From: Zetaproteobacteria bacterium CG06_land_8_20_14_3_00_59_53
GTDB taxonomy: Bacteria > Pseudomonadota > Zetaproteobacteria > Mariprofundales > Mariprofundaceae
Assembly: GCA_002779605.1 (NCBI GenBank)
Contig: PEWE01000002.1
Span: 62,001-126,000 of the forward strand
Reading direction: 5' to 3'
Length of the DNA: 64,000 bases
This document shows, piece after piece, positions 38,579 through 47,716 of the stretch. The notes under the pieces were generated by a model. That model worked only from the letters and a program-made list of their open reading frames with translations. It had not been told where the DNA came from and did not search any database. Within the stretch, counting starts at the first letter, position 1; each line of letters starts with the position of its first letter. The translations under genes and the position numbers were made by a program.

Positions 38579-40432
38579 ATGACAAAAGTACACAAGAAGA
38601 AACTGGCAATCACTGAACTTGCGCTGCGCGACGGTCATCAGTCGCTGCTGGCCACGCGTATGCGGCTGGACGATATGCTGCCCATCTGCGAAAAGCTGGA
38701 TGCCGTCGGCTACTGGTCGGTCGAGGCCTGGGGTGGAGCCACCTTCGATACCTGCCTGCGCTATCTGAAGGAAGGCCCGTGGATCCGCCTGCGCGAGTTA
38801 AAGAAGGCCATGCCGAATACCCCGCTGCAGATGCTGCTACGCGGCCAGAACCTGCTCGGCTATCGCCATTATGCCGACGATGTGGTCAAGAAGTTCGTGG
38901 ATATGTCTGCGGCCAACGGCGTGGATGTGTTCCGCATCTTCGATGCGATGAACGATCTGCGCAATGTGCGTACCGCCGTGGCCCAGGTTAAGGCCAACGG
39001 CAAGCATGCCGAGGGAGCGATCAGCTATACCGTCAGCCCTGTGCATACCCTTGAGCATTATGTCGAGCTGGCCCGTGGTTTCGAGGAACTCGGCTGCAAC
39101 ACGTTGGCCATCAAGGATATGGCCGGCCTGCTGACCCCGACCTCTACCCGCGAGCTGGTGCTGGCCATCAAGAAAGCGATCTCCATCCCTGTGCATCTGC
39201 ATTGTCATGCCACCTCCGGCGTGGCCGAAATGGTGCAGTGGGAAGCCGTGCATGCAGGATGCGATATCATCGATACCGCCATCAGCCCGCTGGCAGGCGG
39301 CACCAGCCACCCGGCCACCGAGTCCATGGTTGCGGCCTTCGCCGGCACCGGATACGACACCGGCATCGACATCCTCGCGCTGCAGGACATCGCCGCCTAT
39401 TTCCGTGAAGTGCGCAAGAAATACGCCCGCTTTGAATCACATGTCACCGGCGTGGATACACGCGTGTTCGTCAACCAGATTCCGGGCGGCATGATCTCCA
39501 ATCTGGCCAATCAGCTGCGCGACCAGGGCGCGCTGGACAAGATGGATCAGGTGCTCGACGAGATCCCCCGCGTGCGCAAGGACTTCGGTTATCCGCCGCT
39601 GGTCACCCCGACCAGCCAGATCGTCGGCACGCAGGCCGTGCTGAACGTGGTGTCCGGCAAGAAGTACAAGGTCATCACCAATGAGACCAAGGGCTATCTG
39701 AAGGGCATGTACGGCCGTCCGCTGGGCGAGGTCAACGAAGAAGTACGCCGTATGGCGCTGGGAGATGAAGAAGCCATCCATGTGCGCCCTGCCGACATGA
39801 TCGCACCTGAACTGGACGCTCTGACCCGCGAGGTCGGCGACAAGGCCAAGTCCATCGAGGATGTGTTGTCCTATGCGCTGTTCCCCACCATCGCGCTGGA
39901 GTTCTTCGAGGAACGCGAATCAGGCAACTTCAAGCCTGAATCGCTCGATATGCCGGCCGAGGCCAGCACTGCCGTGCAGCCATCCACCCCGGGGCTTGCT
40001 CCCACCGAGTTCAATATCACCATCCACGGCGAGCAGTACCACATCAAGATCGAAGGCTCCGGCCACAAGAGCGAGGATGTCCGCCCGTTCTATGTGAAGG
40101 TGGACAACGTGCTCGAGGAGGTCATGGTCGAAACCCTGACCGAGGTGGTGCCCACCGCAGACGGCAATATCGACGCACGCAAGGCTTCGAAGGGCTCCAA
40201 GCGTCCAAAGGCCAAGCGCGATTCGGATGTCACCACGCCGATGCCGGGACGCATCGTCGCCCTGCATGTGGAAGTGGGCAGCAAGGTTGTGGCCGGTGAA
40301 ACCGTTCTGGTGGTCGAGGCCATGAAGATGGAGAACCCGGTTTCCGCCCCGGAATCAGGTACGGTGAAGGCCATCCACGCCGCCGTCGGCGACAACGTCA
40401 ATCCCGACGAGTGTCTGATCGAGATCGGTTGA
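38579..40432 (+). CDS. pycB: Pyruvate carboxylase subunit B (carboxyltransferase plus biotin carrier; OadA-like)
   Basis: 617 residues; AAGGA seven bases before ATG 38579. N-terminal TIM-barrel carboxyltransferase domain with ELALRDGHQSLLATRM (metal site), AWGGATFDTCLRYL, MLLRGQNLLGYRHY, DVFRIFDAMND and HLHCHATSG. Linker with acidic/Pro stretch, then the C-terminal biotinyl domain with the biotinylated Lys in VVEAMKMENPVSAP. The same chain type works as oxaloacetate decarboxylase alpha, but beta and gamma membrane subunits are absent, and the pycA neighbour points to anaplerotic carboxylation. Confidence 0.92.
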   Translation: MTKVHKKKLAITELALRDGHQSLLATRMRLDDMLPICEKLDAVGYWSVEAWGGATFDTCLRYLKEGPWIRLRELKKAMPNTPLQMLLRGQNLLGYRHYADDVVKKFVDMSAANGVDVFRIFDAMNDLRNVRTAVAQVKANGKHAEGAISYTVSPVHTLEHYVELARGFEELGCNTLAIKDMAGLLTPTSTRELVLAIKKAISIPVHLHCHATSGVAEMVQWEAVHAGCDIIDTAISPLAGGTSHPATESMVAAFAGTGYDTGIDILALQDIAAYFREVRKKYARFESHVTGVDTRVFVNQIPGGMISNLANQLRDQGALDKMDQVLDEIPRVRKDFGYPPLVTPTSQIVGTQAVLNVVSGKKYKVITNETKGYLKGMYGRPLGEVNEEVRRMALGDEEAIHVRPADMIAPELDALTREVGDKAKSIEDVLSYALFPTIALEFFEERESGNFKPESLDMPAEASTAVQPSTPGLAPTEFNITIHGEQYHIKIEGSGHKSEDVRPFYVKVDNVLEEVMVETLTEVVPTADGNIDARKASKGSKRPKAKRDSDVTTPMPGRIVALHVEVGSKVVAGETVLVVEAMKMENPVSAPESGTVKAIHAAVGDNVNPDECLIEIG

Positions 40433-40463
40433 AGCCGCCTTTTCCGCACCACCTCAGTCACTG

Positions 40464-41144
40464 ATGTCGATACAGGCTTCAGCACAGCACTGGCATCCGT
40501 TGCGCAACCGCGTACTGGCGCTCGCCGCCATGATACAGGCGGCGCATCTGGTGCAGGGCATCGCACGCAAAGGCATGGTGGACAGCGCCGAGATGCAGCG
40601 AGCCATCGAAAGCATCCTTGCCACTCCGGGCAACGAAAGCATCCATGCCGGACATCTCTATCCGGAAGCCGGGCAACTACGTACAGGGCTGATCCTGTTG
40701 CAACGCCTGCTTTCCGGAGAACAGGTCGGCACGGATGTCAAGCAGGCCAAGGAAATGATGGCCTATTGCGCGGCGATGATGTCACTGGAACGCAAGCTAT
40801 CCCGCAACCGTGACATGCTTGCGAAACTCGGCGAGGGTATCTCCCGAATCCATAAACAGCGCGATTATTTCGGCGGAGCGATGCACGACAATGTCATTGC
40901 AGCCCTTGCTGCCCTGTACGCTGAAACCATCAGCACCATGACACCGCGCATCATCGTGCACGGCAAACCCGAACTATTGAATCAGAGCAGCAACACCAAC
41001 AAGGTGCGCGCCCTGCTGTTTGCCGGCATCCGCGCCGCCCACCTGTGGCACAGCCACGGTGGTGGCCATGTGCAATTGCTGCTGCGCAGGCGCTCGCTGG
41101 GTCGTGAAGCAGACAGACTGTTGCACGAAAGTGAGCATGCCTGA
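40464..41144 (+). CDS. hflD: HflD homolog
   Basis: 226 residues, all-helical. Matches E. coli HflD (YcfC) in LALAAMIQAAHLVQGIARKG (LALAGICQSARLVQQLAHEG in E. coli), MMSLERKLSRN, MLAKLGEGISRI, ALAALYAETISTMTPRIIVHG and AALLAGIRSA-like LLFAGIRAAHLWHSHGGG. HflD is a peripheral membrane protein; in E. coli it affects lambda CII stability. In gammaproteobacteria hflD follows mnmA, but here it follows pycB, so its context differs. The last bases overlap the next gene. Confidence 0.85.
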   Translation: MSIQASAQHWHPLRNRVLALAAMIQAAHLVQGIARKGMVDSAEMQRAIESILATPGNESIHAGHLYPEAGQLRTGLILLQRLLSGEQVGTDVKQAKEMMAYCAAMMSLERKLSRNRDMLAKLGEGISRIHKQRDYFGGAMHDNVIAALAALYAETISTMTPRIIVHGKPELLNQSSNTNKVRALLFAGIRAAHLWHSHGGGHVQLLLRRRSLGREADRLLHESEHA

Positions 41145-42075
41145 CAGCAGGATCATGACCCGTTGGCTGGGTCGGGCACAGGACGGCTTTGTTCTCTGGG
41201 TGCTGCTTGCAGCCCTGTGGGGATTCTATCTTCCGGAAACCGCTTCCGCCGGCAGGAACTGGATTCCGGAAATGCTTGCTGCCGTGATGCTCGGTATGGG
41301 GCTTACGCTCAGGCCTGCCGATATCCTCGCATTGAAAAGCGCCGGTCGTCCCCTGCTCATCGGTGTGGCCCTGCAGTTTCTCGTCATGCCGCTATGCGCA
41401 TGGGGTCTTGCCGTAGCCGCAGATCTGCCACGTGAACTGGCCATCGGCATGATACTGGTGGGTGCTGCTCCGGGCGGAACCGCCTCCAATGTCGTGGCCT
41501 GGCTGGCGCGTGGCGATGTGGCCCTGTCGGTCGCCATGACCACGGCCTCCACCTTGCTATCACCGGTCCTCACACCGCTGTGGATCTGGCTGCTGGCTTC
41601 TGCCTGGCTGCCGGTTGACCCGTTACCCCTGCTGTTCAGCGTCATAAAGATCGTACTTCTTCCTGTATTGCTGGGAGTGGCGATCCGCGCCGTATGGACA
41701 CCCGGAAGATTTGTGCTCGACGATCTGCTGCCGCTGTTTTCGATGGGAGTTATCGCCTGGATCGTCGGCGTGATCACTGCTTTGAATCACGATCAACTGG
41801 AGAGCATGCCCGCAGCTTTGATGCTATGTGTACTGCTTCTCAATGCCTCGGGATTGTTCTTCGGCTATCGGGGAGCAGCCTTTGCCGGGCAGTCGGTGCA
41901 ACGCTGCCGCACGGTGGGCATCGAGGTCGGCATGCAGAATTCGGGACTGGCTGTGGCGCTGGCCGTGGCCCACTTCAGCCCGCTTGCCGCCCTGCCCGCC
42001 GCGATGTTCAGCATCTGGCACAATATCTCCGGCCCGCTGCTGGCCAGTTTCTGGAGGCGAAATCACTGCAATTAA
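41137..42075 (+). CDS. Bile acid:sodium symporter (BASS) family transporter
   Basis: 312 residues from ATG 41137, overlapping hflD by eight bases. About ten hydrophobic segments; family motifs GMILVGAAPGGTASNVVAWLARGDVALSVAMTT and TVGIEVGMQNSGLAVALA are the two Na+-site signature regions. Bacterial members move organic anions such as pantoate or unidentified keto acids; the substrate is not predictable here. Confidence 0.85.
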   Translation: MPDSRIMTRWLGRAQDGFVLWVLLAALWGFYLPETASAGRNWIPEMLAAVMLGMGLTLRPADILALKSAGRPLLIGVALQFLVMPLCAWGLAVAADLPRELAIGMILVGAAPGGTASNVVAWLARGDVALSVAMTTASTLLSPVLTPLWIWLLASAWLPVDPLPLLFSVIKIVLLPVLLGVAIRAVWTPGRFVLDDLLPLFSMGVIAWIVGVITALNHDQLESMPAALMLCVLLLNASGLFFGYRGAAFAGQSVQRCRTVGIEVGMQNSGLAVALAVAHFSPLAALPAAMFSIWHNISGPLLASFWRRNHCN

Positions 42076-42131
42076 TCTTGTGAATCCGCACATATCTGGC
42101 ATATTCAATACAGGATAAAGGGGGGAACATT

Positions 42132-43526
42132 ATGGAAAGATCGATACTAGGAAAAAAGCCTGTATTGGCTTTACTCTTACTTGGAATATGTGCATTTGAT
42201 ATGGCCGATGCAGATGCTCAAAAAGTATTGATACTCAACGCTTCTGCTTTGACGATTTCTTCTCCCCCATCCGCAAAACTTCTCATACCCCAAAAAGATC
42301 GACTTAATCCGGCAACAATCATTCGAACCGGATATCTAAATGTGGATTCAGCATTTTTTTCCCGATCAGAAAAACCATCAGCCAATGCCGGAATTGAACT
42401 CAAGTTATTCAACGATACAAAAGTAAGCATGGAAAACCTCGTAGTTAACAAGATGAAAACTGGGGTCCTCGTATGGGAGGGGACAATCCCGGCCCGAGTC
42501 TACGGCCATGCAAGCCTAGCATTCATTAACAACTCGATTAGCGGAATTCTACAAGTTGATAACAAGGTCTATGAAATTTCACCGACCTTGCAAAGTGGCG
42601 TGGCTGAGATCGTCGAGTTGGATCAAAGTAACTTCCCCGACCCGACGAAGCATGGTGATGAGGCTGCTAAGCAAACATTGCAACAACCCAAGCGGTTAAC
42701 CACTTCGCTGAACAGACCCCTGTTACCGGCAGGCCTCCGGAGACAGCCTATTTTATCCGTCATCAACATCCTGGCCATCTATCCAGTGCCAAACATCGCC
42801 CCGGTTGTACGACCAGCTATATGTAACCCTTATATTCTCGCCTTAAATGCGGCAAAATTAGAAGCCAGCCTGAATAATGCCATGCCTGCATCTTTCTCAG
42901 AGATAGCAACTCATTACAACAACCCAAGGATGCACGTGAGGTTTGAAGTAACGGCTCGTTGTCAAACAGGCATTAATCTGGATCGGTCCTTGTATCAACA
43001 GAGGCAGGATTTACGGAATTCTATTGCTATTCAAGCCCTTAGAAACACCTATCATGCTGACCTTGTAGCGCTGATTAGCCCGAAACATACTGGAATTGGG
43101 TGCGGAAGTTCAGATGATGCTCCCGGCCTGGGACTTATCGAAAGTCAGGCTTTCACTGTCGTTGATCAGGGATGTGCCCTTCCTGTTTTTTCCTTTGCAC
43201 ACGAAATCGGGCACCTTCTGGGTATGCATCATGAACGCTACACAGCATATACTCAGGACAATAGTGAATTCCCGGAAACCTGTTCCTATGGCTATACAAA
43301 TGTTCTTGATGGCTACACAACGATTCTGGGAGGCTGGAAATTATGTGCCGACTTGCGCTTCGGACAGTCAAATGTATGTCCAAAAGTTGGTATTTTTTCC
43401 AGAGGTTTTAGTGATCTAAAAGATGGTGTGGCATGTTCATCAGAAGCGAAGAATGGAATGTTGGGCCGCGCTGATAATTTGGGACAGTTGTTGATTGCCG
43501 CTCCTGTTGTAAGCCGTTACAGATAG
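42132..43526 (+). CDS. Secreted metzincin-type zinc metalloprotease, AT-rich
   Basis: 464 residues. Signal peptide MERSILGKKPVLALLLLGIC then cut after about ADADA. The zinc motif HEIGHLLGMHH at H357, H361 and H367 (HExxHxxGxxH) followed by Glu368 defines a metzincin, resembling the M72/reprolysin-like group. The preceding region (ARCQTGINLDRSLYQQ, TYHADLVALISP) matches the reprolysin-like fold, and an N-terminal region of about 230 residues looks like a propeptide. The Cys in TARCQTG and GIGCGSS could form disulfides. The base composition is distinctly AT-rich compared with neighbours, suggesting foreign origin. CATATT near 42100 may be its -10 box. Confidence 0.8.
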   Translation: MERSILGKKPVLALLLLGICAFDMADADAQKVLILNASALTISSPPSAKLLIPQKDRLNPATIIRTGYLNVDSAFFSRSEKPSANAGIELKLFNDTKVSMENLVVNKMKTGVLVWEGTIPARVYGHASLAFINNSISGILQVDNKVYEISPTLQSGVAEIVELDQSNFPDPTKHGDEAAKQTLQQPKRLTTSLNRPLLPAGLRRQPILSVINILAIYPVPNIAPVVRPAICNPYILALNAAKLEASLNNAMPASFSEIATHYNNPRMHVRFEVTARCQTGINLDRSLYQQRQDLRNSIAIQALRNTYHADLVALISPKHTGIGCGSSDDAPGLGLIESQAFTVVDQGCALPVFSFAHEIGHLLGMHHERYTAYTQDNSEFPETCSYGYTNVLDGYTTILGGWKLCADLRFGQSNVCPKVGIFSRGFSDLKDGVACSSEAKNGMLGRADNLGQLLIAAPVVSRYR

Positions 43527-43531
43527 GAAAT

Positions 43532-43888
43532 TTAGAGCTTCCGCACCATGAACGCGAACTCGGCAACGGGTTCACCGCCGATCAGATGCTGCTGGATGAT
43601 CTGCTCCAGCACCTCTGGAGTGCAGGAGTGATACCACACCCCTTCCGGATAAACCACCGCGATCGGCCCCTGCATGCATACCTGCAGGCAGTTGGCCTTG
43701 GTGCGGTAGATGCCGCCCTTGCCGGATAGCCCCAGTTCATTCAATCGGGCCTTCAGGAAATCCCAGGATTCGAGGCTGGACTCACGGCTGCAGCATTTCG
43801 GCTTGCTCTGGTCGCAGCACAGCAAGATATGGCGCTGCATGGCACCGATACCGAGATTCTCCGCTATCATTTTCAATTGTTTGTTCAT
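43532..43888 (-). CDS. [2Fe-2S] ferredoxin-like protein, thioredoxin fold
   Basis: 118 residues. Cys pattern [15 protein letters not shown], then [19 protein letters not shown], corresponds to the thioredoxin-like [2Fe-2S] ferredoxin family (COG3411). Likely electron carrier or cluster-binding protein of unknown partner. Starts within the last codon of the MFS gene (ATGA overlap), so the two are translationally coupled. Convergent with the metalloprotease gene five bases away. Confidence 0.8.
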   Translation of the reverse strand: MNKQLKMIAENLGIGAMQRHILLCCDQSKPKCCSRESSLESWDFLKARLNELGLSGKGGIYRTKANCLQVCMQGPIAVVYPEGVWYHSCTPEVLEQIIQQHLIGGEPVAEFAFMVRKL

Positions 43889-45168
43889 CGCATCTCCAAG
43901 CCCTTTTTGTTCGCTCCGCCGTGTTCGTGAATGCGCACGCGCAACAGCAGCAGTCCGCCGGTCACAAACAGGAACAAGACGGCCAACACACTCAGGCGGT
44001 TGCTGCCCGTGATCAGACTGACCAGACCCATCAGCAACGGCCCGAGGATGGCTGCGAACTTGCCCATCATATTATAAAAGCCGAAAAACTCACCCGCCTG
44101 CCCGTGCGGAATGAGCGTGGCATACAACGAACGACTGAGCGACTGCACGCCTCCCATAACGAGCCCTGAGACCGCCGCCAGCCAGTAGAAATCATGCGCC
44201 TCGCGCATGAACATGCTGAAGATGCACAGCAGGGCATAGATGGCGATACCGATCAGGATACCGGAGCGGGCCCCGTAGCGTTCGCCGATACGCCCGAACA
44301 GCACGGCCGCAGGGAAGGCCACGAACTGGGTGATCAGCAACGCAGAGATCAGCACACCGGCATCGAAACCGAGCGCCATGCCGTAATCCAGAGCCATGCG
44401 CGCGATCGTCCCTACCCCGTCGATATACAGCCAGTAGGCGATCAGGAACATCCACACCGTGCGCAGCCCGCGGATGTGATGGAAGGTGGCGATAAACTGC
44501 TGCATGCCCTCGCGCAGCACCGTGGTGATGGCAGGGCGGATGTCAGGCTTGCGTTCATCCACCCAGAGCATCAATGGCACGGAAAACAGCAACCACCATA
44601 CTGCGACACTGGCGAACGACAGGTGGATGGCCTGCGCCGCATCGTCAAGACCGAACCATTCGGGATGCAGCGTTGCTGCAACATTGCCGGCGAACAGCAG
44701 CCCGCCTCCAAGGTAGCCCAACGCATACCCCAGAGCGGAATCACGGTCGTAACGGGACTTCGCGGAGACATCCGGCAACAGGGCATCGTAGAACACATTA
44801 CCGGCTGAAAAGCCGATGCCGGCCAGCAGGTAAAGAACCGCCGCCCATTGCCACATGCCTTGCCCAACCAGATACAGGCCTCCGGTCATCACCACACCGA
44901 GCAGGGTGAAAAAGATCAGCAGGCCTTTCTTATACCCGCCGCGATCGGCAACGGCCCCGAGCAAAGGCGCCATCAATGCGACCAGCAGGCCGGAAGCACC
45001 ATTGGCCACACCCAGCCAGAAGGTGGACTCGCTGGCCGCCATGCCGGTTGCCCAGTACTGCTTGAAAAACACCGGGAAAAAACCCGCCATCACAGTCGTG
45101 GCGAAGGCCGAGTTCGCCCAGTCGTAAAAGGCCCATGACCAGAGCCCGCGTTTGCTTTCCTGTTTCAT
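43885..45168 (-). CDS. MFS transporter, UMF1/Atg22-like
   Basis: 427 residues, 12 hydrophobic segments. N-terminal [29 protein letters not shown] is the hallmark of the UMF1 (vacuolar Atg22) branch of the major facilitator superfamily. Other segments: [21 protein letters not shown] and [20 protein letters not shown]. In eukaryotes related proteins export amino acids from the vacuole; bacterial substrates are not established. Ends overlapping the ferredoxin gene. Confidence 0.85.
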   Translation of the reverse strand: MKQESKRGLWSWAFYDWANSAFATTVMAGFFPVFFKQYWATGMAASESTFWLGVANGASGLLVALMAPLLGAVADRGGYKKGLLIFFTLLGVVMTGGLYLVGQGMWQWAAVLYLLAGIGFSAGNVFYDALLPDVSAKSRYDRDSALGYALGYLGGGLLFAGNVAATLHPEWFGLDDAAQAIHLSFASVAVWWLLFSVPLMLWVDERKPDIRPAITTVLREGMQQFIATFHHIRGLRTVWMFLIAYWLYIDGVGTIARMALDYGMALGFDAGVLISALLITQFVAFPAAVLFGRIGERYGARSGILIGIAIYALLCIFSMFMREAHDFYWLAAVSGLVMGGVQSLSRSLYATLIPHGQAGEFFGFYNMMGKFAAILGPLLMGLVSLITGSNRLSVLAVLFLFVTGGLLLLRVRIHEHGGANKKGLEMR

Positions 45169-45315
45169 GTTGCCAATATATCAATCTTCAGAAGCAAGAC
45201 GAGAGACCGGCTTGCCTGCGGATTTGGAGATACGGGGGGACCGCTCCGGATATGTTACATTCACACACCAATGCAAATAATTGAAAAAAATATGCTTTTG
45301 GATAATCATATCGCC

Positions 45316-46335
45316 ATGAAAAGCTCACTGCGCCGGCTTGTCCTAACCCGGACACATCACCTGCTACTATGCGGGCTTGCCTTGTTCACCCTTTCCGCAT
45401 GCTCACACGCGGTGCAACCGTGGGTGATACCGGAGAGCTCGCAGGAGCTGAAACAGCTGAAGATCGACAATTATCTGCTTAAACAGGAACTGGGTCTGTA
45501 TCGCAAGAAATTGATGCAGGCCAACCTTGAGAGCCGCAGGCTGGCAGAGAAGCTGCAAAGACTCGGGCAACAGCCAGATGCAAGTCCCACCAATACCCAG
45601 CCTGCCGTGCAGAGCAATCAAGGCATGTCTTCCGGGATGTCACGCCAAACGCCTCCTGCTGTTAAGACCGCGCAACCCAGAGTCCAGCCCGCCCGCAAGG
45701 CTCCTGCCCCGGTCGTCAGCAAGCCGACTCCTCAAGCCGCACCTCCTGCCGTAGCACCTGTTCACAAAGCTGCGGCTCCTGTCGCAGCAAAGCCCGCAGC
45801 AAGCAAAGCAGAGCAGCCTCCCGTTGCTGCTCCTGTCAAAGCCGCGCCGGTCAAAGCGTCTGCGACCGCACCCGGCACGCCTGCCGATCCAGCACCTGTC
45901 GTCGCGGCGGTAGCGACTCCGGCAGTCAGCGTAAGCAACCAGGCTCCTGTGGCACAGGAATCCAAAATGCCGGCTGCAGCAAGCGAATGGAAGACCGTCA
46001 TGACCTTGTATTTCGATTCCGGACAACGCTTCACCTCGCCGGAGATGCGTACGCAATTGCGTAAGTTCGCCAATTCCCTGTCCCCCACAGCCAGGATTCG
46101 CATCGCCGGGCACACCGACAGCCGTACCATCCTGCAATCGACCGGGGCCGTTGCAGACAACAAGGCGATGTCCAGCGAACGCGCATGGAGTGTGGTGCGA
46201 GGACTCAAGGCCTACGGCATCAGCGCCAAGCGCATGCAGGTCGGAGCCTTCGGTGCCACCCGTCCGGTGACCGGCAACGACACATCCGAAGGCCGCGCCA
46301 AGAACCGTCGCGTGGAAATTCTTATCAGCGAATAA
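45316..46335 (+). CDS. OmpA-family lipoprotein with Pro/Ala-rich linker
   Basis: 339 residues from ATG 45316 (upstream ATGs at 45271 and 45292 are in frame, but none has a clear ribosome site; this one gives a clean signal peptide). Lipobox LFTLSAC, then a predicted coiled coil (SSQELKQLKIDNYLLKQELG), then about 130 residues rich in A, P, K and V, then an OmpA-like peptidoglycan-binding domain: TLYFDSGQRF, IRIAGHTDSRTI, ERAWSVVRGLKAYGI and SEGRAKNRRVEILI. It probably links the outer membrane to peptidoglycan across the linker. Confidence 0.87.
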   Translation: MKSSLRRLVLTRTHHLLLCGLALFTLSACSHAVQPWVIPESSQELKQLKIDNYLLKQELGLYRKKLMQANLESRRLAEKLQRLGQQPDASPTNTQPAVQSNQGMSSGMSRQTPPAVKTAQPRVQPARKAPAPVVSKPTPQAAPPAVAPVHKAAAPVAAKPAASKAEQPPVAAPVKAAPVKASATAPGTPADPAPVVAAVATPAVSVSNQAPVAQESKMPAAASEWKTVMTLYFDSGQRFTSPEMRTQLRKFANSLSPTARIRIAGHTDSRTILQSTGAVADNKAMSSERAWSVVRGLKAYGISAKRMQVGAFGATRPVTGNDTSEGRAKNRRVEILISE

Positions 46336-46342
46336 ACATCCT

Positions 46343-46373
46343 GGCAGCGCTGATGCGCTGCCTGTTATTGTTT
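46343..46373 (+). terminator. Possible terminator after the OmpA gene
   Basis: GGCAGCGC-TGAT-GCGCTGCC, a perfect 8-bp stem with a 4-base loop, followed by the T-rich TGTTATTGTTT. Eight bases after the stop. Confidence 0.55.
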
Positions 46374-46519
46374 CCAACCGGTACCAATGCCCTCACGAAC
46401 TATATAGACTTATCGTACGTGCCCGCTCAGCTTAAGTCCGCTGGCGAGCCAGACGACGCAAAGCCCGGTCGCGCATAAGAGTGCTTTGGGTTCAGGGTTC
46501 AGGTCCGAGGTTAGACTTC

Positions 46520-47716
46520 ATGATTCTGGTCATTAATACAGGCAGTTCTTCCATCAAGATGGCCGTCATTGATATGCCTGCCGAACGACTTCTCGCCGAG
46601 GGCATGGCCGATCGTCCGGGAGAGCCCGAGTCGAGTCTTTCCTGGTGTATCAACGGTGAATCCATACACACCGAACATCACTGCGCGGATCATCCTGCCG
46701 CGATGCAGCAGATGCTTGCCATGCTCTTTCAAACCATCGGCAAGGACAGGATTAGAGCTGTCGGGCATCGTGTCGTGCATGGTGGCGAGCGTTTCTTTGC
46801 CCCCACCCCTCTCGATACCGATGTGATTGCAGGCATCGAATCGTTGTCGCATCTCGCCCCGCTGCACAATCCGGCCAACCTGACCGGTATCAGAGACGCG
46901 ATGCAGCATCTGCCGTCGGTTCCGCACATCGCCGTTTTCGACACCGCTTTCCATCACGCCATGCCGCAACACGCCAGCCTGTATGCCGTGCCTTATCAGT
47001 GGTACAGCGAGTACGGTGTGCGGCGCTACGGTTTCCATGGCACCAGCCATCATTATGTGGGACTGCAAGCAGCGAAGCTGCTCGGGCGCGAGTTTTCCGA
47101 CTGCCGCCTGATCACTGCCCATCTCGGCAACGGATGCAGCGCGGCGGCGATTAAAGATGGTGTGAGCGTGGACACGACCATGGGCATGACCCCGCTGGAG
47201 GGCCTGGTGATGGGCACGCGCAGCGGCGATATCGATCCCGGCCTGCACGACTACATCGCCAGACAAAGCGGCGCATCACTGGCGGAAATCACAGCCACAC
47301 TGAACCGTCAGTCCGGCCTGCTCGGACTTTCCGGACTGAGTAACGATATGCGCACCCTGTTGCAGGCCTCGGATGACGGCGATGCGCGCGCAGCCCTTGC
47401 CGTGGATATCTTCTGCTACCGGCTGGCCAAATCGCTGGCCGCACTTGCCGTACCGCTCGGCCATGTGGATGCCCTGATCTTCACCGGCGGCATCGGCGAG
47501 CATGCCGCCGCCATCCGGGCCAGAACCATCGGCCTGCTTGGCATGCTCGGTGCTACGCTGGACGAGGATAACAACCGGCAGCATGGCAAACACAGCGGCG
47601 GACAGATCAGCCGTTCCGATTCGCGGCTGCCGGTGCTGGTGATTGCCACCGATGAGGAAAAGATGATTGCGCGCTATGTGAACGCAGCGCTGCAGGAAAA
47701 GGTGAATCCGTCATGA
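46520..47716 (+). CDS. ackA: Acetate kinase
   Basis: Interconverts acetate/ATP and acetyl phosphate. 398 residues from ATG 46520 (GAGG nine bases upstream). ILVINTGSSSIKM binds phosphate, VGHRVVHGGERF, the catalytic stretch RYGFHGTSHHYV, ITAHLGNGCSAAAI with TRSGDIDPG, and FTGGIGEHAAAIRA. Overlaps pta by four bases: the pair converts acetyl-CoA to acetate and ATP, or the reverse. Confidence 0.97.
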   Translation: MILVINTGSSSIKMAVIDMPAERLLAEGMADRPGEPESSLSWCINGESIHTEHHCADHPAAMQQMLAMLFQTIGKDRIRAVGHRVVHGGERFFAPTPLDTDVIAGIESLSHLAPLHNPANLTGIRDAMQHLPSVPHIAVFDTAFHHAMPQHASLYAVPYQWYSEYGVRRYGFHGTSHHYVGLQAAKLLGREFSDCRLITAHLGNGCSAAAIKDGVSVDTTMGMTPLEGLVMGTRSGDIDPGLHDYIARQSGASLAEITATLNRQSGLLGLSGLSNDMRTLLQASDDGDARAALAVDIFCYRLAKSLAALAVPLGHVDALIFTGGIGEHAAAIRARTIGLLGMLGATLDEDNNRQHGKHSGGQISRSDSRLPVLVIATDEEKMIARYVNAALQEKVNPS

